A stretch of DNA of 64,000 nucleotides from Taibaiella koreensis (GCF_003545715.1 NZ_QVNU01000011.1:59660-123659); one strand, 5' to 3'. Shown: positions 8,223 through 17,474, counted from the stretch's first letter. The notes: generated by a model not told the origin, from the sequence alone. Numbers and translations: made by a program.

Positions 8223-10160
8223 CTATCGCTTTACAAATTTTGTGGTAAAAACCTTTCCTGTGGCCGAGCGCATGTCCAGGAAATAAACTCCAGCCGGCAA
8301 GGCGTGTACATCGATAGCGATATGGCCACCCGGCTTGGCTACATTCTTTCCCGCCATACGATAACAAATCTTACCCACCACATCGCTGATGCGCAGTGAC
8401 AGCACTTCATCCCCGTCAGCACCGATATGAAGGGTCAGCTGATCGGCAGCCGGATTGGGATACAGACTGACGGCCAGTGATGTAGGCGCCGCATTACTGA
8501 CGCCTGTGGGGCAGCCGGTAATGCTTTCCAGCACCTCGTCGCGACCGGCGCGAATACCGGCTATAGTGGGTGTGACCACCTCGTCAATCTTGATGCCGTT
8601 GCGCTGGCATTGGTACCAGTCGTCGTAATACCAACCCAGACCGGTAAAGTAAAAATAAATGTTCCTGTCCAGGATGATATTGACATTACCGTCTGCACCC
8701 GCCGTCTGCGAGCCTATTACTTTCGCCCCGGGTACATGACTCAGGTATTGCACGGTATATTCCGCATGGCTTTGGGTTTCCTCATTAACCAGGAAATAAA
8801 GGCGGCCGCTATAGGGATTGGGATTAGACCATGTTCCCAGGTTGGTACTGTCATTGATCACCGTGAACCAACCCGGCGCAACCGGGTCGGGCTGGAAAAC
8901 ACGTGCTGTGATTACTGGTTCGTGAAACAAGTAGCGTGCCAGATCTATCATAGTTCCATTGGGATAGTTGCGCACGTCAAAGACAATCGCCGGTTTATCC
9001 TTCAGCTCTTCGTACATCTGCGTTACCTGTGCCCTTTGCAACCTTCCCATATGTACATAGCCATAGCCATTGCATAGAGTACTCCATGCCGGCGTACCCG
9101 GCGTACCCGACCACCATTGATACCAATCGCCTGCGTATATCGTATGATCGACAGTGACCGTAAAGGTTTGGGACGAAGCATTACGGAATGTATAGCTCGT
9201 TGGCCCATTCCCCCTCACAAGCAGGTTGCAGGCGTCCCTGTAAAAGGAAGATGGATTGGAAGCAGCAAACAGGTCTGGATAGCTGCCGATAATCCCGTCC
9301 ACCGGCATACCGTCGATCGCCAATAGCTCATCACCCATAGCGACGCCGGCTACTTCCGGTCTGACCTTAGCAACAATAATTCGGCCTTCAACCTTCTTTA
9401 GCTTCAAACCAGCGTAGAAGCTACCAAGATACCTATCCCATACGAAGGCCGACAGGAAGGCATGCGAGTCATCTTTGCGACTTTGAAGCTTGGCTAATAC
9501 TTTGGTGAAATCGATCCCTCCGGGTACGGCAATCGCTTCGGGAATGAGGTTTAGCAATACGCTATCCCAATTTTGATTGGCCAGACGGCGATATGGCCCA
9601 AAGTAATTAAAGACATTCCAGTGAAAAAACAGGGTAACCAGCCTGTCTGTCTCCAAATTAAAGTTGGTGGTGTAGCCTACCTGGTCTTTTCTAAAATCAA
9701 CAAAACTGGTAAATGCAGGATCGGTGCGATCATTGAGCTTTACCCGGCAAGCCAGTGAATCGTTGTGCCCTGCCCTGCTGTTAAAGGTATCCAGGAAGCC
9801 GCGGACCGCTGCAGAAAAAACGATGTCTTCGACCCATCCAAGCTGTAAATTAAGGTTGGAGTCGGAGACAGGTGGTAAAGATGTCTGGGCCGTGGGGATT
9901 TGACCGACATATTGCAACAGATCGTTGATATGGTCATTGAACTCGGTATTGGTAGCAGCATTTTTAACAAGAGGAACATTGACCCGCAGTAAGCTATCCC
10001 AATTCAGCTGGCAGGTACGTGGACTATAATACTTGAGATAGCCCCATACTTTGCATAACCGCCAGAGGCGGCCTTCGGCGTTGTCGGGAACAGATTGCGC
10101 CCAAATGCCGGTATGCCATCCGAGCAGCAGCAAGATGGTTAATAATAGATTTTTATTCAT
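8223..10160 (-). CDS. S41 family peptidase with T9SS sorting domain
   Basis: A 645-residue exported protease, paralogous to the gene at 6327-8006. The start at 10160 is chosen because a signal peptide (MNKNLLLTILLLLGWHTG..AQ) begins there; the reading frame extends 19 codons further without support. The PDZ-like segment and protease core are conserved, with the probable nucleophile Ser464 in TQSHAEYT and GSQTAGADGN downstream. The last 80 residues are a type A T9SS sorting domain (SLYPNPAADQLTL to the terminal KFVKR), so the protein should be secreted or bound to the cell surface through the type IX system. Confidence 0.9.
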   Translation of the reverse strand: MNKNLLLTILLLLGWHTGIWAQSVPDNAEGRLWRLCKVWGYLKYYSPRTCQLNWDSLLRVNVPLVKNAATNTEFNDHINDLLQYVGQIPTAQTSLPPVSDSNLNLQLGWVEDIVFSAAVRGFLDTFNSRAGHNDSLACRVKLNDRTDPAFTSFVDFRKDQVGYTTNFNLETDRLVTLFFHWNVFNYFGPYRRLANQNWDSVLLNLIPEAIAVPGGIDFTKVLAKLQSRKDDSHAFLSAFVWDRYLGSFYAGLKLKKVEGRIIVAKVRPEVAGVAMGDELLAIDGMPVDGIIGSYPDLFAASNPSSFYRDACNLLVRGNGPTSYTFRNASSQTFTVTVDHTIYAGDWYQWWSGTPGTPAWSTLCNGYGYVHMGRLQRAQVTQMYEELKDKPAIVFDVRNYPNGTMIDLARYLFHEPVITARVFQPDPVAPGWFTVINDSTNLGTWSNPNPYSGRLYFLVNEETQSHAEYTVQYLSHVPGAKVIGSQTAGADGNVNIILDRNIYFYFTGLGWYYDDWYQCQRNGIKIDEVVTPTIAGIRAGRDEVLESITGCPTGVSNAAPTSLAVSLYPNPAADQLTLHIGADGDEVLSLRISDVVGKICYRMAGKNVAKPGGHIAIDVHALPAGVYFLDMRSATGKVFTTKFVKR

Positions 10161-10323
10161 GGTATAGAATATTTTATCTATTTGACACCTAAAATCTATA
10201 AAAGTACCGGTTGGCAACCTGCATTATTTGCAAAAAATACCCGGCTTCAAACCAATCATTTAAGATTTCTTTTAGGGTTTTTCCGGTACTTTCGGGCATT
10301 ATTCATTATTTCATTTGAACACA

Positions 10324-10518
10324 ATGCAAGAAGGTACAGTAAAATTTTTCAATGAAACCAAGGGATTTGGCTTCATTAAACCCGACGACGGCGGCCCCGA
10401 CGTTTTTGTCCACGTTTCTGACCTTCAAGGCGCCAGGATCAGGGAGAACGACAAGGTTACCTTCGAGGTAAAAAATGGCAAAAAAGGGTTGAATGCAGTT
10501 AACGTTACCGTTATCTGA
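10324..10518 (+). CDS. Cold-shock domain protein
   Basis: A 64-residue single-strand nucleic-acid binding protein of the CspA family. RNP1-like GFGFI and RNP2-like VFVHV are present. The ATG at 10324 is preferred over an in-frame TTG three codons upstream, because the paralogue at 26604 begins in exactly the same way (ACACAATGCAAGAAGG in the DNA). The two genes also share the sequence of the leader before the start. A strong terminator follows 30 bases after the stop. Confidence 0.95.
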   Translation: MQEGTVKFFNETKGFGFIKPDDGGPDVFVHVSDLQGARIRENDKVTFEVKNGKKGLNAVNVTVI

Positions 10519-10547
10519 TCAGAACATATCTACACCTTTGCAGCAAC

Positions 10548-10581
10548 AAAAGGAGCCGCTCTTTCCCGGGCGGCTCCTTTT
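10548..10581 (+). terminator. Terminator of the cold-shock gene
   Basis: A 12-bp perfect stem (10548-10559 with 10570-10581), GC-rich in the middle and with A/T ends, has a 10-base loop; the last part of the stem is a T run. Confidence 0.9.
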
Positions 10582-10588
10582 ATATTTT

Positions 10589-10613
10589 GATTATCCCGAT
10601 GATATAGGGAACA
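10589..10613. mobile_element. Possible solo end of the palindromic element
   Basis: The sequence at 10589-10613 reads as the terminal repeat of the element at 8041 (GACTATCCCGATATAGGAAACA) with a three-base insertion and two changes. No second end is nearby. CCCGATG and CATCGGG around the centre also form a short hairpin. It may be a decayed remnant. Confidence 0.35.
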
Positions 10614-10673
10614 TCGGGAAAAACCTGCTTCAATTGCGCCTGCTACTATTTTCAGCAGGATGTATAACGGCGA

Positions 10674-11603
10674 TCAGCCGAATGTACCGGTGGCGAGAAA
10701 ATGCTCTTCGATAAGCTCGCGGTTAATGGCCGCTCCTGCAAAGTTACCCGCGCCTGCCGCGGCGGCTACCGATCGCGCTTGTATGCTGTTGTCGCCGGCG
10801 GCATAAAGACCCGGCACCGATGTTTGTCGCATCTCGTCGACCTGTATTAAGCCCGCCGGGGTAAGGATACAGCCCAGCTGGCCGGCTACATCGAGCTGCT
10901 GCTGCAAGGGTACACGGGCATACAACACTTCCAGGTCCAGCCGGCTACCATCGTCAAACAGGATACCATCCAGATGCCCTGCCTGCTGCGACAGCCGGCT
11001 GATCCGTTTTTCGATCACCTTAATGCCGTTGGCTTCCAGCGCTGCTTTATCGGCTTCCGGTATCGTGGAAGACCCATCGGTAAGCAGTTGCAGCCGGCTG
11101 GTCCAGTGAGCGATCAGCTTTCCCATTTCGAGGGCCATAGCGCCGTTAGCCCATATTGCGGTCTCACGGCCCCGAACCTCATAGCCATGACAGTAGGGAC
11201 AATGCAGCACCGAAATACCCCAGCATTCGGCCATGCCGGGAATATCGGGCAACAGGTCTTTCATACCCGTTGCCAGCAGCACTTTTCGCGCTGTATAGCG
11301 CTCGCCGCCTTCCAGCACGGCCTCAAATCCATCTGCTGTCTTCAGCAATGTACTTACGCGCCCTTCCTGCCATTGCACTGTTTGGTAAAACCGTACTTGA
11401 GACCGGGCGATCTGGCTGATCACCGCAGGCGGCGTACCGTCGTGTGTTATAAAATTGTGCGATTGTGGCGTATTCCGGTTGCAGGGCTCCCCTGCATCGA
11501 TCACCAGCACGCGGCGCAAAGCCCGGCCCAGGGCCATAGCAGCCGAGAGGCCGGCATAGCTTCCGCCTACAATAATCACTTCGTAATCCAGTTTACCATT
11601 CAT
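10674..11603 (-). CDS. Thioredoxin-reductase-like FAD-dependent oxidoreductase
   Basis: A 309-residue pyridine-nucleotide-disulfide oxidoreductase. The FAD-binding Rossmann motif VGGSYAGLSA is at residues 12-21, and the second FAD segment VPGLYAAGD is near the C-terminus. The redox pair is CPYC at residues 135-138 within HCPYCHGYE, which places it in the small group of TrxR-like proteins with CPYCHG. The NAD(P)-binding loop reads ANGAMALEMG, a departure from GxGxxA. The start at 11603 is the ATG next to the FAD motif; the extra 19 upstream codons are Cys-rich and unlike the family. Its electron acceptor is unknown. Confidence 0.85.
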   Translation of the reverse strand: MNGKLDYEVIIVGGSYAGLSAAMALGRALRRVLVIDAGEPCNRNTPQSHNFITHDGTPPAVISQIARSQVRFYQTVQWQEGRVSTLLKTADGFEAVLEGGERYTARKVLLATGMKDLLPDIPGMAECWGISVLHCPYCHGYEVRGRETAIWANGAMALEMGKLIAHWTSRLQLLTDGSSTIPEADKAALEANGIKVIEKRISRLSQQAGHLDGILFDDGSRLDLEVLYARVPLQQQLDVAGQLGCILTPAGLIQVDEMRQTSVPGLYAAGDNSIQARSVAAAAGAGNFAGAAINRELIEEHFLATGTFG

Positions 11604-11731
11604 ACCTGACAGAAATTTTATCTGACCACAAAGATAATCACAAATGCAACATAGTTGCATTTAAAAAGTTCATAAAAAATGATCCGGCCATAGCCGGACC
11701 ATGTAGTATCTGGTTTGAATGCCTTTGTATG

Positions 11732-12688
11732 CTATTCTTTGGCTTTGCGGCCAAATACAGATACATTGATGTATTTGGCAGGATGTGCTTTCAGATCGGT
11801 CAGCAACACATCGAGGCTGCCCAGCGTGCTGGTCAGGTTATTGTACAGTTGTTTATCGCTTAGCATCATACCCAGGCTGCCATTGTTGTCGTTGATCTTG
11901 GATACAATGCCCTGTAGCGCGGTAGCTGTGCGCTGCAGCTCCTCCACGGTTTGTTGTATGGGGGCGTTGTTGAGCGAAGTGGAAAACGTTTCCAGGTTGG
12001 TGAGCGTATTGGAAATGCGGGCATTGCTGTTGGCAAGGTTGCCGGTAATGCTATTGGCATTTTTGATCACACCGGCAAGGCTGCCACTCTGGGCATTCAA
12101 CTGCGAAGCCAGGCCCGAAAGCTGGCCCAGGGCTACTTCCAACGAAGCAAAGCTGCTATTGAGGTGCTTGCGCGTATCATCGTTAATAATATTGTTTACC
12201 GTATTCAGCAAGGTATCGAGCGTTACTACCGTATGCTGCACCACGCCTACCAGCGGCGACACCTGGTCGCTCAGGTTATCCAGGATACCTTGCGAGGCCT
12301 TGCCCTGGATAAAGCTGCCTTCGGGCAGGTAGTTGGGATCGTTGGTCATCTGCAGGCTGATGAGCTTGGTACCGGAGATGAGATCACCGGCTGCCAGCTG
12401 CGCCGTGGTTCCTTTGGGTACCTTTATATCCTTATTCAGCTGAAAGGTAACTTTAATGGTGCGATTGGGCTGCAGTTCTATTTCAGACACTTTGCCTATT
12501 GCATAGCCTTTCAATTGTACCACGGCAGCTTCCTGCAGGCCCTGCACATTGTCGTAGTAAGTATAATAAGATTTGTCTGAAGAAAAAACGCCCCGGCCCC
12601 GGAGAAAATTGAAGCCAAGGATAAACATAGTAATGGTCGCAGCAACTAATATCCCGATCTTAACTTCATTCTTCATTTTAATGGCCAT
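11732..12688 (-). CDS. MlaD/MCE family lipid-transport protein
   Basis: A 318-residue protein with one N-terminal membrane helix (residues 9-29) and an MCE domain (about residues 37-115: YYDNVQGLQEAAVVQLKGYAIGKV, then GTKLISLQM). A long helical region rich in Asn, Ser, Leu and Thr follows. MCE proteins form hexameric rings that carry lipids between inner and outer membrane together with an ABC permease and ATPase (MlaE/MlaF), which are not in this window. It is transcribed divergently from icd. An ATG four codons later is an equally possible start. Confidence 0.88.
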   Translation of the reverse strand: MAIKMKNEVKIGILVAATITMFILGFNFLRGRGVFSSDKSYYTYYDNVQGLQEAAVVQLKGYAIGKVSEIELQPNRTIKVTFQLNKDIKVPKGTTAQLAAGDLISGTKLISLQMTNDPNYLPEGSFIQGKASQGILDNLSDQVSPLVGVVQHTVVTLDTLLNTVNNIINDDTRKHLNSSFASLEVALGQLSGLASQLNAQSGSLAGVIKNANSITGNLANSNARISNTLTNLETFSTSLNNAPIQQTVEELQRTATALQGIVSKINDNNGSLGMMLSDKQLYNNLTSTLGSLDVLLTDLKAHPAKYINVSVFGRKAKE

Positions 12689-12708
12689 AGATGATTGTAT
12701 TTGTTCAC

Positions 12709-12716
12709 CAAAAGTA
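12709..12716 (-). promoter_or_regulatory. -7 box of the MCE gene
   Basis: TACTTTTG on the minus strand (12716-12709) matches TAnnTTTG and lies about 20 bases before the start codon. No clear -33 element was found. Confidence 0.45.
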
Positions 12717-12808
12717 ATTAATAATACAATTCACGGACCATTTATGTTTAAGTGGTTGTTAAGAATGAAACCTACGAATTCTTTTGCTTTTCCAGCCCGG
12801 AATACCGC

Positions 12809-12828
12809 CGTAAATACGTAATTTTACG
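12809..12828. promoter_or_regulatory. Palindrome upstream of icd
   Basis: CGTAAA (12809-12814) and TTTACG (12823-12828) flank an 8-base centre, ending 25 bases before the icd start. It is a candidate operator or part of the icd promoter; no regulator is assigned. Confidence 0.3.
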
Positions 12829-12853
12829 CCTCAAATTCAAAATAGTTTTTATC

Positions 12854-14209
12854 ATGACAGCGGCAAATACAGCCACCAATCATACCGCTTCTTCTACGGT
12901 TCCGGGCGAAAAGATCACAATGGGTCCCGGTAAAAAGCTAAACGTTCCGGCGCAGCCCATTATTCCTTATATCGAAGGCGACGGCATAGGCCCCGACATA
13001 TGGAAAGCATCTGTAAAGGTGCTGGATGCAGCAGTGGAAAAAGCTTACGACGGCACCCGCAAGATACACTGGAAAGAAATACTGGCTGGCGAAAAAGCCT
13101 TTAACCAAACCGGCGAATGGCTGCCGGAAGAAAGCCTGGATATCGCAAAGGAATACCTGGTATCGATCAAGGGGCCGCTGACCACGCCCATCGGCGGCGG
13201 TATCCGCTCGCTCAATGTGGCCCTGCGCCAAACACTTGACCTATATGTATGCCTTCGTCCGGTACGCTGGTTCCAGGGTGTGCCTTCACCGGTAAAGCAT
13301 CCGGAGTGGGTAGACATGGTGATCTTCAGGGAAAATACCGAAGACATCTATGCCGGCATCGAATACAAGACCGGCACCCCCGAAGCCGAAAAATTCAAGA
13401 AATTCCTGCTCGAAGAAATGGGCGTAACGCAAATACGCTTCCCCGAGACCTCTTCCTTTGGCGTTAAGCCGGTTTCCAAAGAGGGTTCGGAGCGCCTTGT
13501 CCGTGCAGCGATCGAATACGCCATTACCCACCACAGGCCTACGGTCACCCTGGTGCATAAAGGCAATATCATGAAGTATACCGAAGGCGGCTTCAAAAAC
13601 TGGGGCTACGAGCTCGCCCGTACCGAATTCGGCGACAAAGTATTTACCTGGGACGAATGGGAAGGCATCAAGAAAGAGAAAGGGGAAAGAGAAGCCAACG
13701 AAGCTTTACGCACGGCTAAGAGCAACGGCAAGATCCTCGTCAACGATGTGATCGCCGACAACTTCCTGCAGCAGATCCTGCTGGCGCCTAAAGATTACTC
13801 TGTAGTGGCTACGCTTAACCTGAACGGCGACTATATTTCCGATGCCCTGGCGGCAGCGGTAGGCGGCATCGGCATCGCACCCGGCGCCAATATCAATTAC
13901 GATACCGGCTATGCGATATTCGAAGCTACCCATGGCACCGCGCCCCGCTTTGCCAATACGGATACCATGAACCCTTCGTCCCTTATCCTCAGCGGCGTGA
14001 TGCTGCTCGAATACCTGGGCTGGCACGAAGCGGCCGAGCTGATTACCGGCGGCCTTAGCGCTACCATTATGCGCAAAACGGTGACCATCGATTTCTACAA
14101 CCTGATGACCGATGCCACCTTGCTCAAGACCAGCGAGTTTGCCAACGAGATCATCCGCAATATGGGCCTGCATATTTCTCCGGTGATCCTGAAGAAAGCA
14201 GAGCTGTAA
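12854..14209 (+). CDS. icd: Isocitrate dehydrogenase (E. coli Icd type)
   Basis: Oxidatively decarboxylates isocitrate to 2-oxoglutarate in the citric acid cycle. The protein has 451 residues when started at the ATG at 12854; an upstream extension of 34 codons is unlike the family. Substrate residues are in [22 protein letters not shown], and the [14 protein letters not shown] block is intact. Metal and coenzyme regions follow ([43 protein letters not shown]). At positions corresponding to E. coli Lys344, Tyr345, Tyr391 and Arg395 this protein has Arg, Phe, Ile and Asn, so the NADP preference is not certain. A strong terminator follows. Confidence 0.93.
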   Translation: MTAANTATNHTASSTVPGEKITMGPGKKLNVPAQPIIPYIEGDGIGPDIWKASVKVLDAAVEKAYDGTRKIHWKEILAGEKAFNQTGEWLPEESLDIAKEYLVSIKGPLTTPIGGGIRSLNVALRQTLDLYVCLRPVRWFQGVPSPVKHPEWVDMVIFRENTEDIYAGIEYKTGTPEAEKFKKFLLEEMGVTQIRFPETSSFGVKPVSKEGSERLVRAAIEYAITHHRPTVTLVHKGNIMKYTEGGFKNWGYELARTEFGDKVFTWDEWEGIKKEKGEREANEALRTAKSNGKILVNDVIADNFLQQILLAPKDYSVVATLNLNGDYISDALAAAVGGIGIAPGANINYDTGYAIFEATHGTAPRFANTDTMNPSSLILSGVMLLEYLGWHEAAELITGGLSATIMRKTVTIDFYNLMTDATLLKTSEFANEIIRNMGLHISPVILKKAEL

Positions 14210-14235
14210 GTGGTTATATACGTTATTTCAAATCG

Positions 14236-14271
14236 ATACCAGCCGGAGTTTGTTCCGGCTGGTATTTTTTA
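14236..14271 (+). terminator. Terminator of icd
   Basis: ATACCAGCCGGA (14236-14247) pairs perfectly with TCCGGCTGGTAT (14254-14265) over a 6-base loop and is followed by a run of six T. Confidence 0.92.
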
Positions 14272-14464
14272 TGGGCCCAGCCCTTTTAACGGAAGATACT
14301 TTACCCCAACCGGCATTTTATCCCATAGAACAGGGTACGATAATTGACTTTCAATATCCACCCCAATAATATGAAAATCAATTTATAGTAAAAAAATAAA
14401 AATCACCTTTCGACCTTATAGGCAATGTTGATAAATTCGATTTCATTTATTCTGGACAGAAGCT

Positions 14465-14541
14465 TATTTTTGTAGCCATACTAGTGAATTTAATGGGTTA
14501 GTAAGATACCGTCCCGGTTTTTCCGGGACGGTTATTTTTTC
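14465..14541 (+). ncRNA. Candidate small RNA or leader attenuator
   Basis: TATTTTTG (14465-14472) is a perfect TAnnTTTG box. About 35 bases later a 10-bp GC-rich stem (14508-14517 with 14523-14532, loop TTTTT) is followed by TATTTTTTC. No reading frame lies between them. The predicted transcript of about 60 bases would be a small RNA. Alternatively the hairpin, 41 bases before the ATG at 14574, attenuates the membrane-protein operon. Confidence 0.45.
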
Positions 14542-14573
14542 TCTCACAAGTAAACAGCTAATATCCTTATCCT

Positions 14574-15113
14574 ATGAATGAGTGGTATACTTATGTCAGC
14601 CGCTGGACCAACGGCGTGTATAACGGCTTTGCCCTGCTGACCTTATTGCTGCTCCTGCTGGCCTGGCTTTGGAAGAACCAGGGTCGTCTTTTCCGACACC
14701 TACTGCTGGCCTCCAACGTTCTTTTACTGGTTACAGCGACCTGCCAATGGATCACGGGTATATATGTCTTATGGTGTTACCGGTTTTTCCCCCTTACTCC
14801 GCCGCCGGTCAGGGGCAATGCCATCTATATATTCCTTATCATCGTGTACCTGGTATTGCCTATGGCATTTTGGTGGCGCCGGCTGCGCAATAGCCATGCT
14901 GCCACGTTATTGCTGGCCATACTCATGCTTGCCGCCATAGCCACAGAACGCATCGCAACCGCGGCGGGTACCTTGCAACTGGATCTTTTTGCAGCGTTGC
15001 CCTATGCCCTACCCGATCTGCTGCAGCTGGCCTTTACGCTGGCAGGCTATATACTGGCCGTTTCCGTCATCAGCCTATTTATCCGCGACAGGCAAACCGG
15101 AAGATTATCATAA
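14574..15113 (+). CDS. Integral membrane protein of unknown function
   Basis: A 179-residue protein with five strongly hydrophobic segments (about residues 17-35, 40-62, 82-101, 108-128 and 145-168) and short charged loops, ending in a basic tail. I do not recognise the family. The ATG at 14574 is supported by the position of the hairpin upstream. It is followed after 29 bases by an exported SH3-domain protein on the same strand, so both may act at the envelope. Confidence 0.6.
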   Translation: MNEWYTYVSRWTNGVYNGFALLTLLLLLLAWLWKNQGRLFRHLLLASNVLLLVTATCQWITGIYVLWCYRFFPLTPPPVRGNAIYIFLIIVYLVLPMAFWWRRLRNSHAATLLLAILMLAAIATERIATAAGTLQLDLFAALPYALPDLLQLAFTLAGYILAVSVISLFIRDRQTGRLS

Positions 15114-15142
15114 GGTCATCCGACTTCCCTATCTTAGCGGCC

Positions 15143-15919
15143 ATGAAACGATCTATCCGCATCACGATGCTTACCGTATCGTTGCTCCTGGCCATTACGT
15201 TCAGCCTTTCGGCGCAGGAAGCCCTGTACACCACTGCACCCGCCGGCCTTAGCCTGCGGCAGGGTCCGGGCGATAAAGCCAGGGTGCTTACCCGCATCGC
15301 TTATGGTACCAAAATTACCGGTATGAGCATGAGCGACGATACCCTATCCGGCCAACAGGCCGTTATCGGCGGCCTGCCCTCCAGTTGGCGCAAAGTGAAG
15401 TATAAAGATACCCTGGGCTATGTGGCCGACGCCTACCTGTCGCGGCTGGCACCGCCCCGTTCCGGCACCAAAGACCTGAAGGCTTATGCCGCACAGCTGT
15501 CGCCCGTAGCCGGCGCCCCGCTGGTTAAAGAAGAGCAACACGAACGCATTTCGGAAGGCGGCGTGTCGGTTAGCCGCCAGCTGTATAAGAACGGGATGGT
15601 GTACAGTAGCTTTACCGGCTACGAATACATGGCCGAATCACTGCAGTTTCCCGACCAGACAACGGTAACTGTGTACAACCTTATCCGGAACCTTACGGAG
15701 TATGCACCTGTATTCAAGACAAGCCCCGAGCTCAAAGAAGGCAAGTATACCACCAAAGATGCGCAGGGCGTTGTATATACCTGGGAAGTGAGGTACACGC
15801 ATGAGAATGGTCTCTGGCTGGACGAGATCAAGGTGAGCTGGGAAGACGGCGGTTATTCCTCCCTCTCGGTAAGGAATATAGAAGCCGAAGTAATCGTTAC
15901 CTATAGCAGCGGGGTATAA
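15143..15919 (+). CDS. Exported protein with bacterial SH3 domain
   Basis: A 258-residue protein with a signal peptide (cleavage near SAQ, residue 24). Residues about 28-105 look like a bacterial SH3 domain: LYTTAPAGLSLRQGPG, then WRKVKYKDTLGYVADAYLS. Such domains often bind cell wall. The remainder (about 130-258) has no recognised domain and is rich in beta-strand-like alternation. It probably forms a transcription unit with the membrane protein upstream. Confidence 0.7.
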   Translation: MKRSIRITMLTVSLLLAITFSLSAQEALYTTAPAGLSLRQGPGDKARVLTRIAYGTKITGMSMSDDTLSGQQAVIGGLPSSWRKVKYKDTLGYVADAYLSRLAPPRSGTKDLKAYAAQLSPVAGAPLVKEEQHERISEGGVSVSRQLYKNGMVYSSFTGYEYMAESLQFPDQTTVTVYNLIRNLTEYAPVFKTSPELKEGKYTTKDAQGVVYTWEVRYTHENGLWLDEIKVSWEDGGYSSLSVRNIEAEVIVTYSSGV

Positions 15920-16063
15920 AAACAGCTTGTTATACATCCCTGCTTTTCTGCCATGGTGCTTTGCCTGCGTGAATGCGGAAGACTGATGACAGGAAAATAT
16001 ATCCGGGAGAGAATCGGTAACTTGCATGCTGTTGGCCCTGGCCGGCAACTTAAATGATTTCAA

Positions 16064-17437
16064 TTGAAGACGAAGACTGCTTTTTTTTGCCAGGAATGCG
16101 GCTTTGAAAGCCCGAAATGGGCCGGTAAATGTCCTTCCTGTGGCGCATGGAATACTTTTGTAGAAGAAAAAACAGAAAAGCCCGGTGGAAAACCTTCTGT
16201 AACCGAGCTATGGAGCGAAGAACGCAAAGATACGGGCAAGGCCAAAAGCATCGAATCGATCGTTGCAGAAGAGGAGACCCGTATGCTGCTGCCCGATACC
16301 GAGCTCAACCGTACGCTCGGTGGTGGCCTGGTACAGGGCTCCGTTGTGCTGGTAGCCGGTGAGCCCGGCATAGGCAAGTCGACCTTGTTCCTGCAGTGCG
16401 CCATGCAATGGGTCCAGGGAAAAACGCTTTATGTGTCGGGCGAGGAAAGCGCGCACCAGATCAAGATGCGGGCCGAGCGGGTGGGCATGAAGAATGAGAA
16501 CCTGTACTTGCTCACCGCGACGGATACCAGCACCATTTTCCAGGAGATCAAGAAGATAAGACCGCAATGGGTGATCATCGATTCGATACAGACGCTGGAA
16601 TCGCCCTATATCGAAAGCGCACCAGGCAGTGTATCCCAGGTAAGGGAATGTGCCGCCGAGTTGCAACGCTTCGCCAAACAGACCCATACGCCGGTATGCA
16701 TTATCGGCCACATTACCAAGGACGGCGCTATTGCCGGTCCCAAGATACTGGAGCATATGGTAGATACCGTGCTTCAGTTTGAGGGCGACCGTCACTACGC
16801 CTACCGCATTCTCCGTACGCTGAAGAACCGCTTCGGCTCTACATCCGAGCTCGGCATTTACGAAATGACCTCTCAGGGTATGAGAGGTGTTACCAACCCC
16901 TCGGAAGTATTGCTGACCCAACACGATGAACCGTTGAGCGGCATCGCTATTGCCGCAGCGATCGAAGGATTGCGCCCTATGATGATCGAAGTGCAGGCCC
17001 TGGCGACGCAGGCGGTATATGGCACACCGCAGCGCACCACCAACGGCTTCGACCTGCGCCGGCTGCAGCTGCTGCTGGCAGTGCTTGAAAAACGGGGCGG
17101 CTTTCACTTCGGTATGAAGGACGTATTCCTCAATATCGCAGGTGGTCTCAAGATCGAAGATCCCTCTATCGACCTGCCTATCGTATGCGCCCTGCTATCC
17201 TCTTACGAAGATGTAGCCCTGCCTTCCAATGTATGCCTGGTAGGCGAAGTAGGCCTCAGCGGCGAGATCAGGGCGGTAAACCGTATCGAACAGCGTATTG
17301 CGGAAGCCGCCAAAATGGGTATGGATATGATCGTTATTCCCAAGGCCAATGCCAAGGGCCTGGATAAGACCCATTTCGGTATCGAGATCAGACTGGCCAA
17401 TAAAGTGAGTGACGTGTACCAGACTTTTTTCAATTAG
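16064..17437 (+). CDS. radA: DNA repair protein RadA
   Basis: A RecA-like helicase that promotes branch migration in recombinational repair; 457 residues, normal length. It has a four-cysteine zinc finger (CQECGF, then CPSCGAW), Walker A GEPGIGKST at residues 99-107, the RadA signature KNRFGSTSE, and a C-terminal Lon-protease-like domain. The start is TTG: the codon three positions upstream in frame is a stop (TGA at 16055), and no in-frame ATG precedes the zinc finger. TAACTTGC at about 16016 resembles a -7 element. Confidence 0.96.
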   Translation: MKTKTAFFCQECGFESPKWAGKCPSCGAWNTFVEEKTEKPGGKPSVTELWSEERKDTGKAKSIESIVAEEETRMLLPDTELNRTLGGGLVQGSVVLVAGEPGIGKSTLFLQCAMQWVQGKTLYVSGEESAHQIKMRAERVGMKNENLYLLTATDTSTIFQEIKKIRPQWVIIDSIQTLESPYIESAPGSVSQVRECAAELQRFAKQTHTPVCIIGHITKDGAIAGPKILEHMVDTVLQFEGDRHYAYRILRTLKNRFGSTSELGIYEMTSQGMRGVTNPSEVLLTQHDEPLSGIAIAAAIEGLRPMMIEVQALATQAVYGTPQRTTNGFDLRRLQLLLAVLEKRGGFHFGMKDVFLNIAGGLKIEDPSIDLPIVCALLSSYEDVALPSNVCLVGEVGLSGEIRAVNRIEQRIAEAAKMGMDMIVIPKANAKGLDKTHFGIEIRLANKVSDVYQTFFN

Positions 17438-17474
17438 TTTATCCTATTTGTTCCATCTTTGAAGACCATCTATT

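Larger units (their letters stand above)
14210..14573. other. Intergenic region with two terminators and a possible small RNA
   Basis: After the icd terminator there is an A/T-rich stretch without a gene (about 14280-14460), then a perfect -7 box and a second strong terminator before the next gene at 14574. The second terminator has no gene in front of it, so it ends either a small RNA or an attenuated leader. Confidence 0.5.

Noticed and set aside
10315..10323. TTG start for the first cold-shock gene, adding three residues
   Set aside because: The paralogue starts at the equivalent ATG with identical flanking sequence.
16208..17107. 299-codon minus-strand frame inside radA
   Set aside because: Antisense to a conserved gene with typical motifs; no promoter or protein features.
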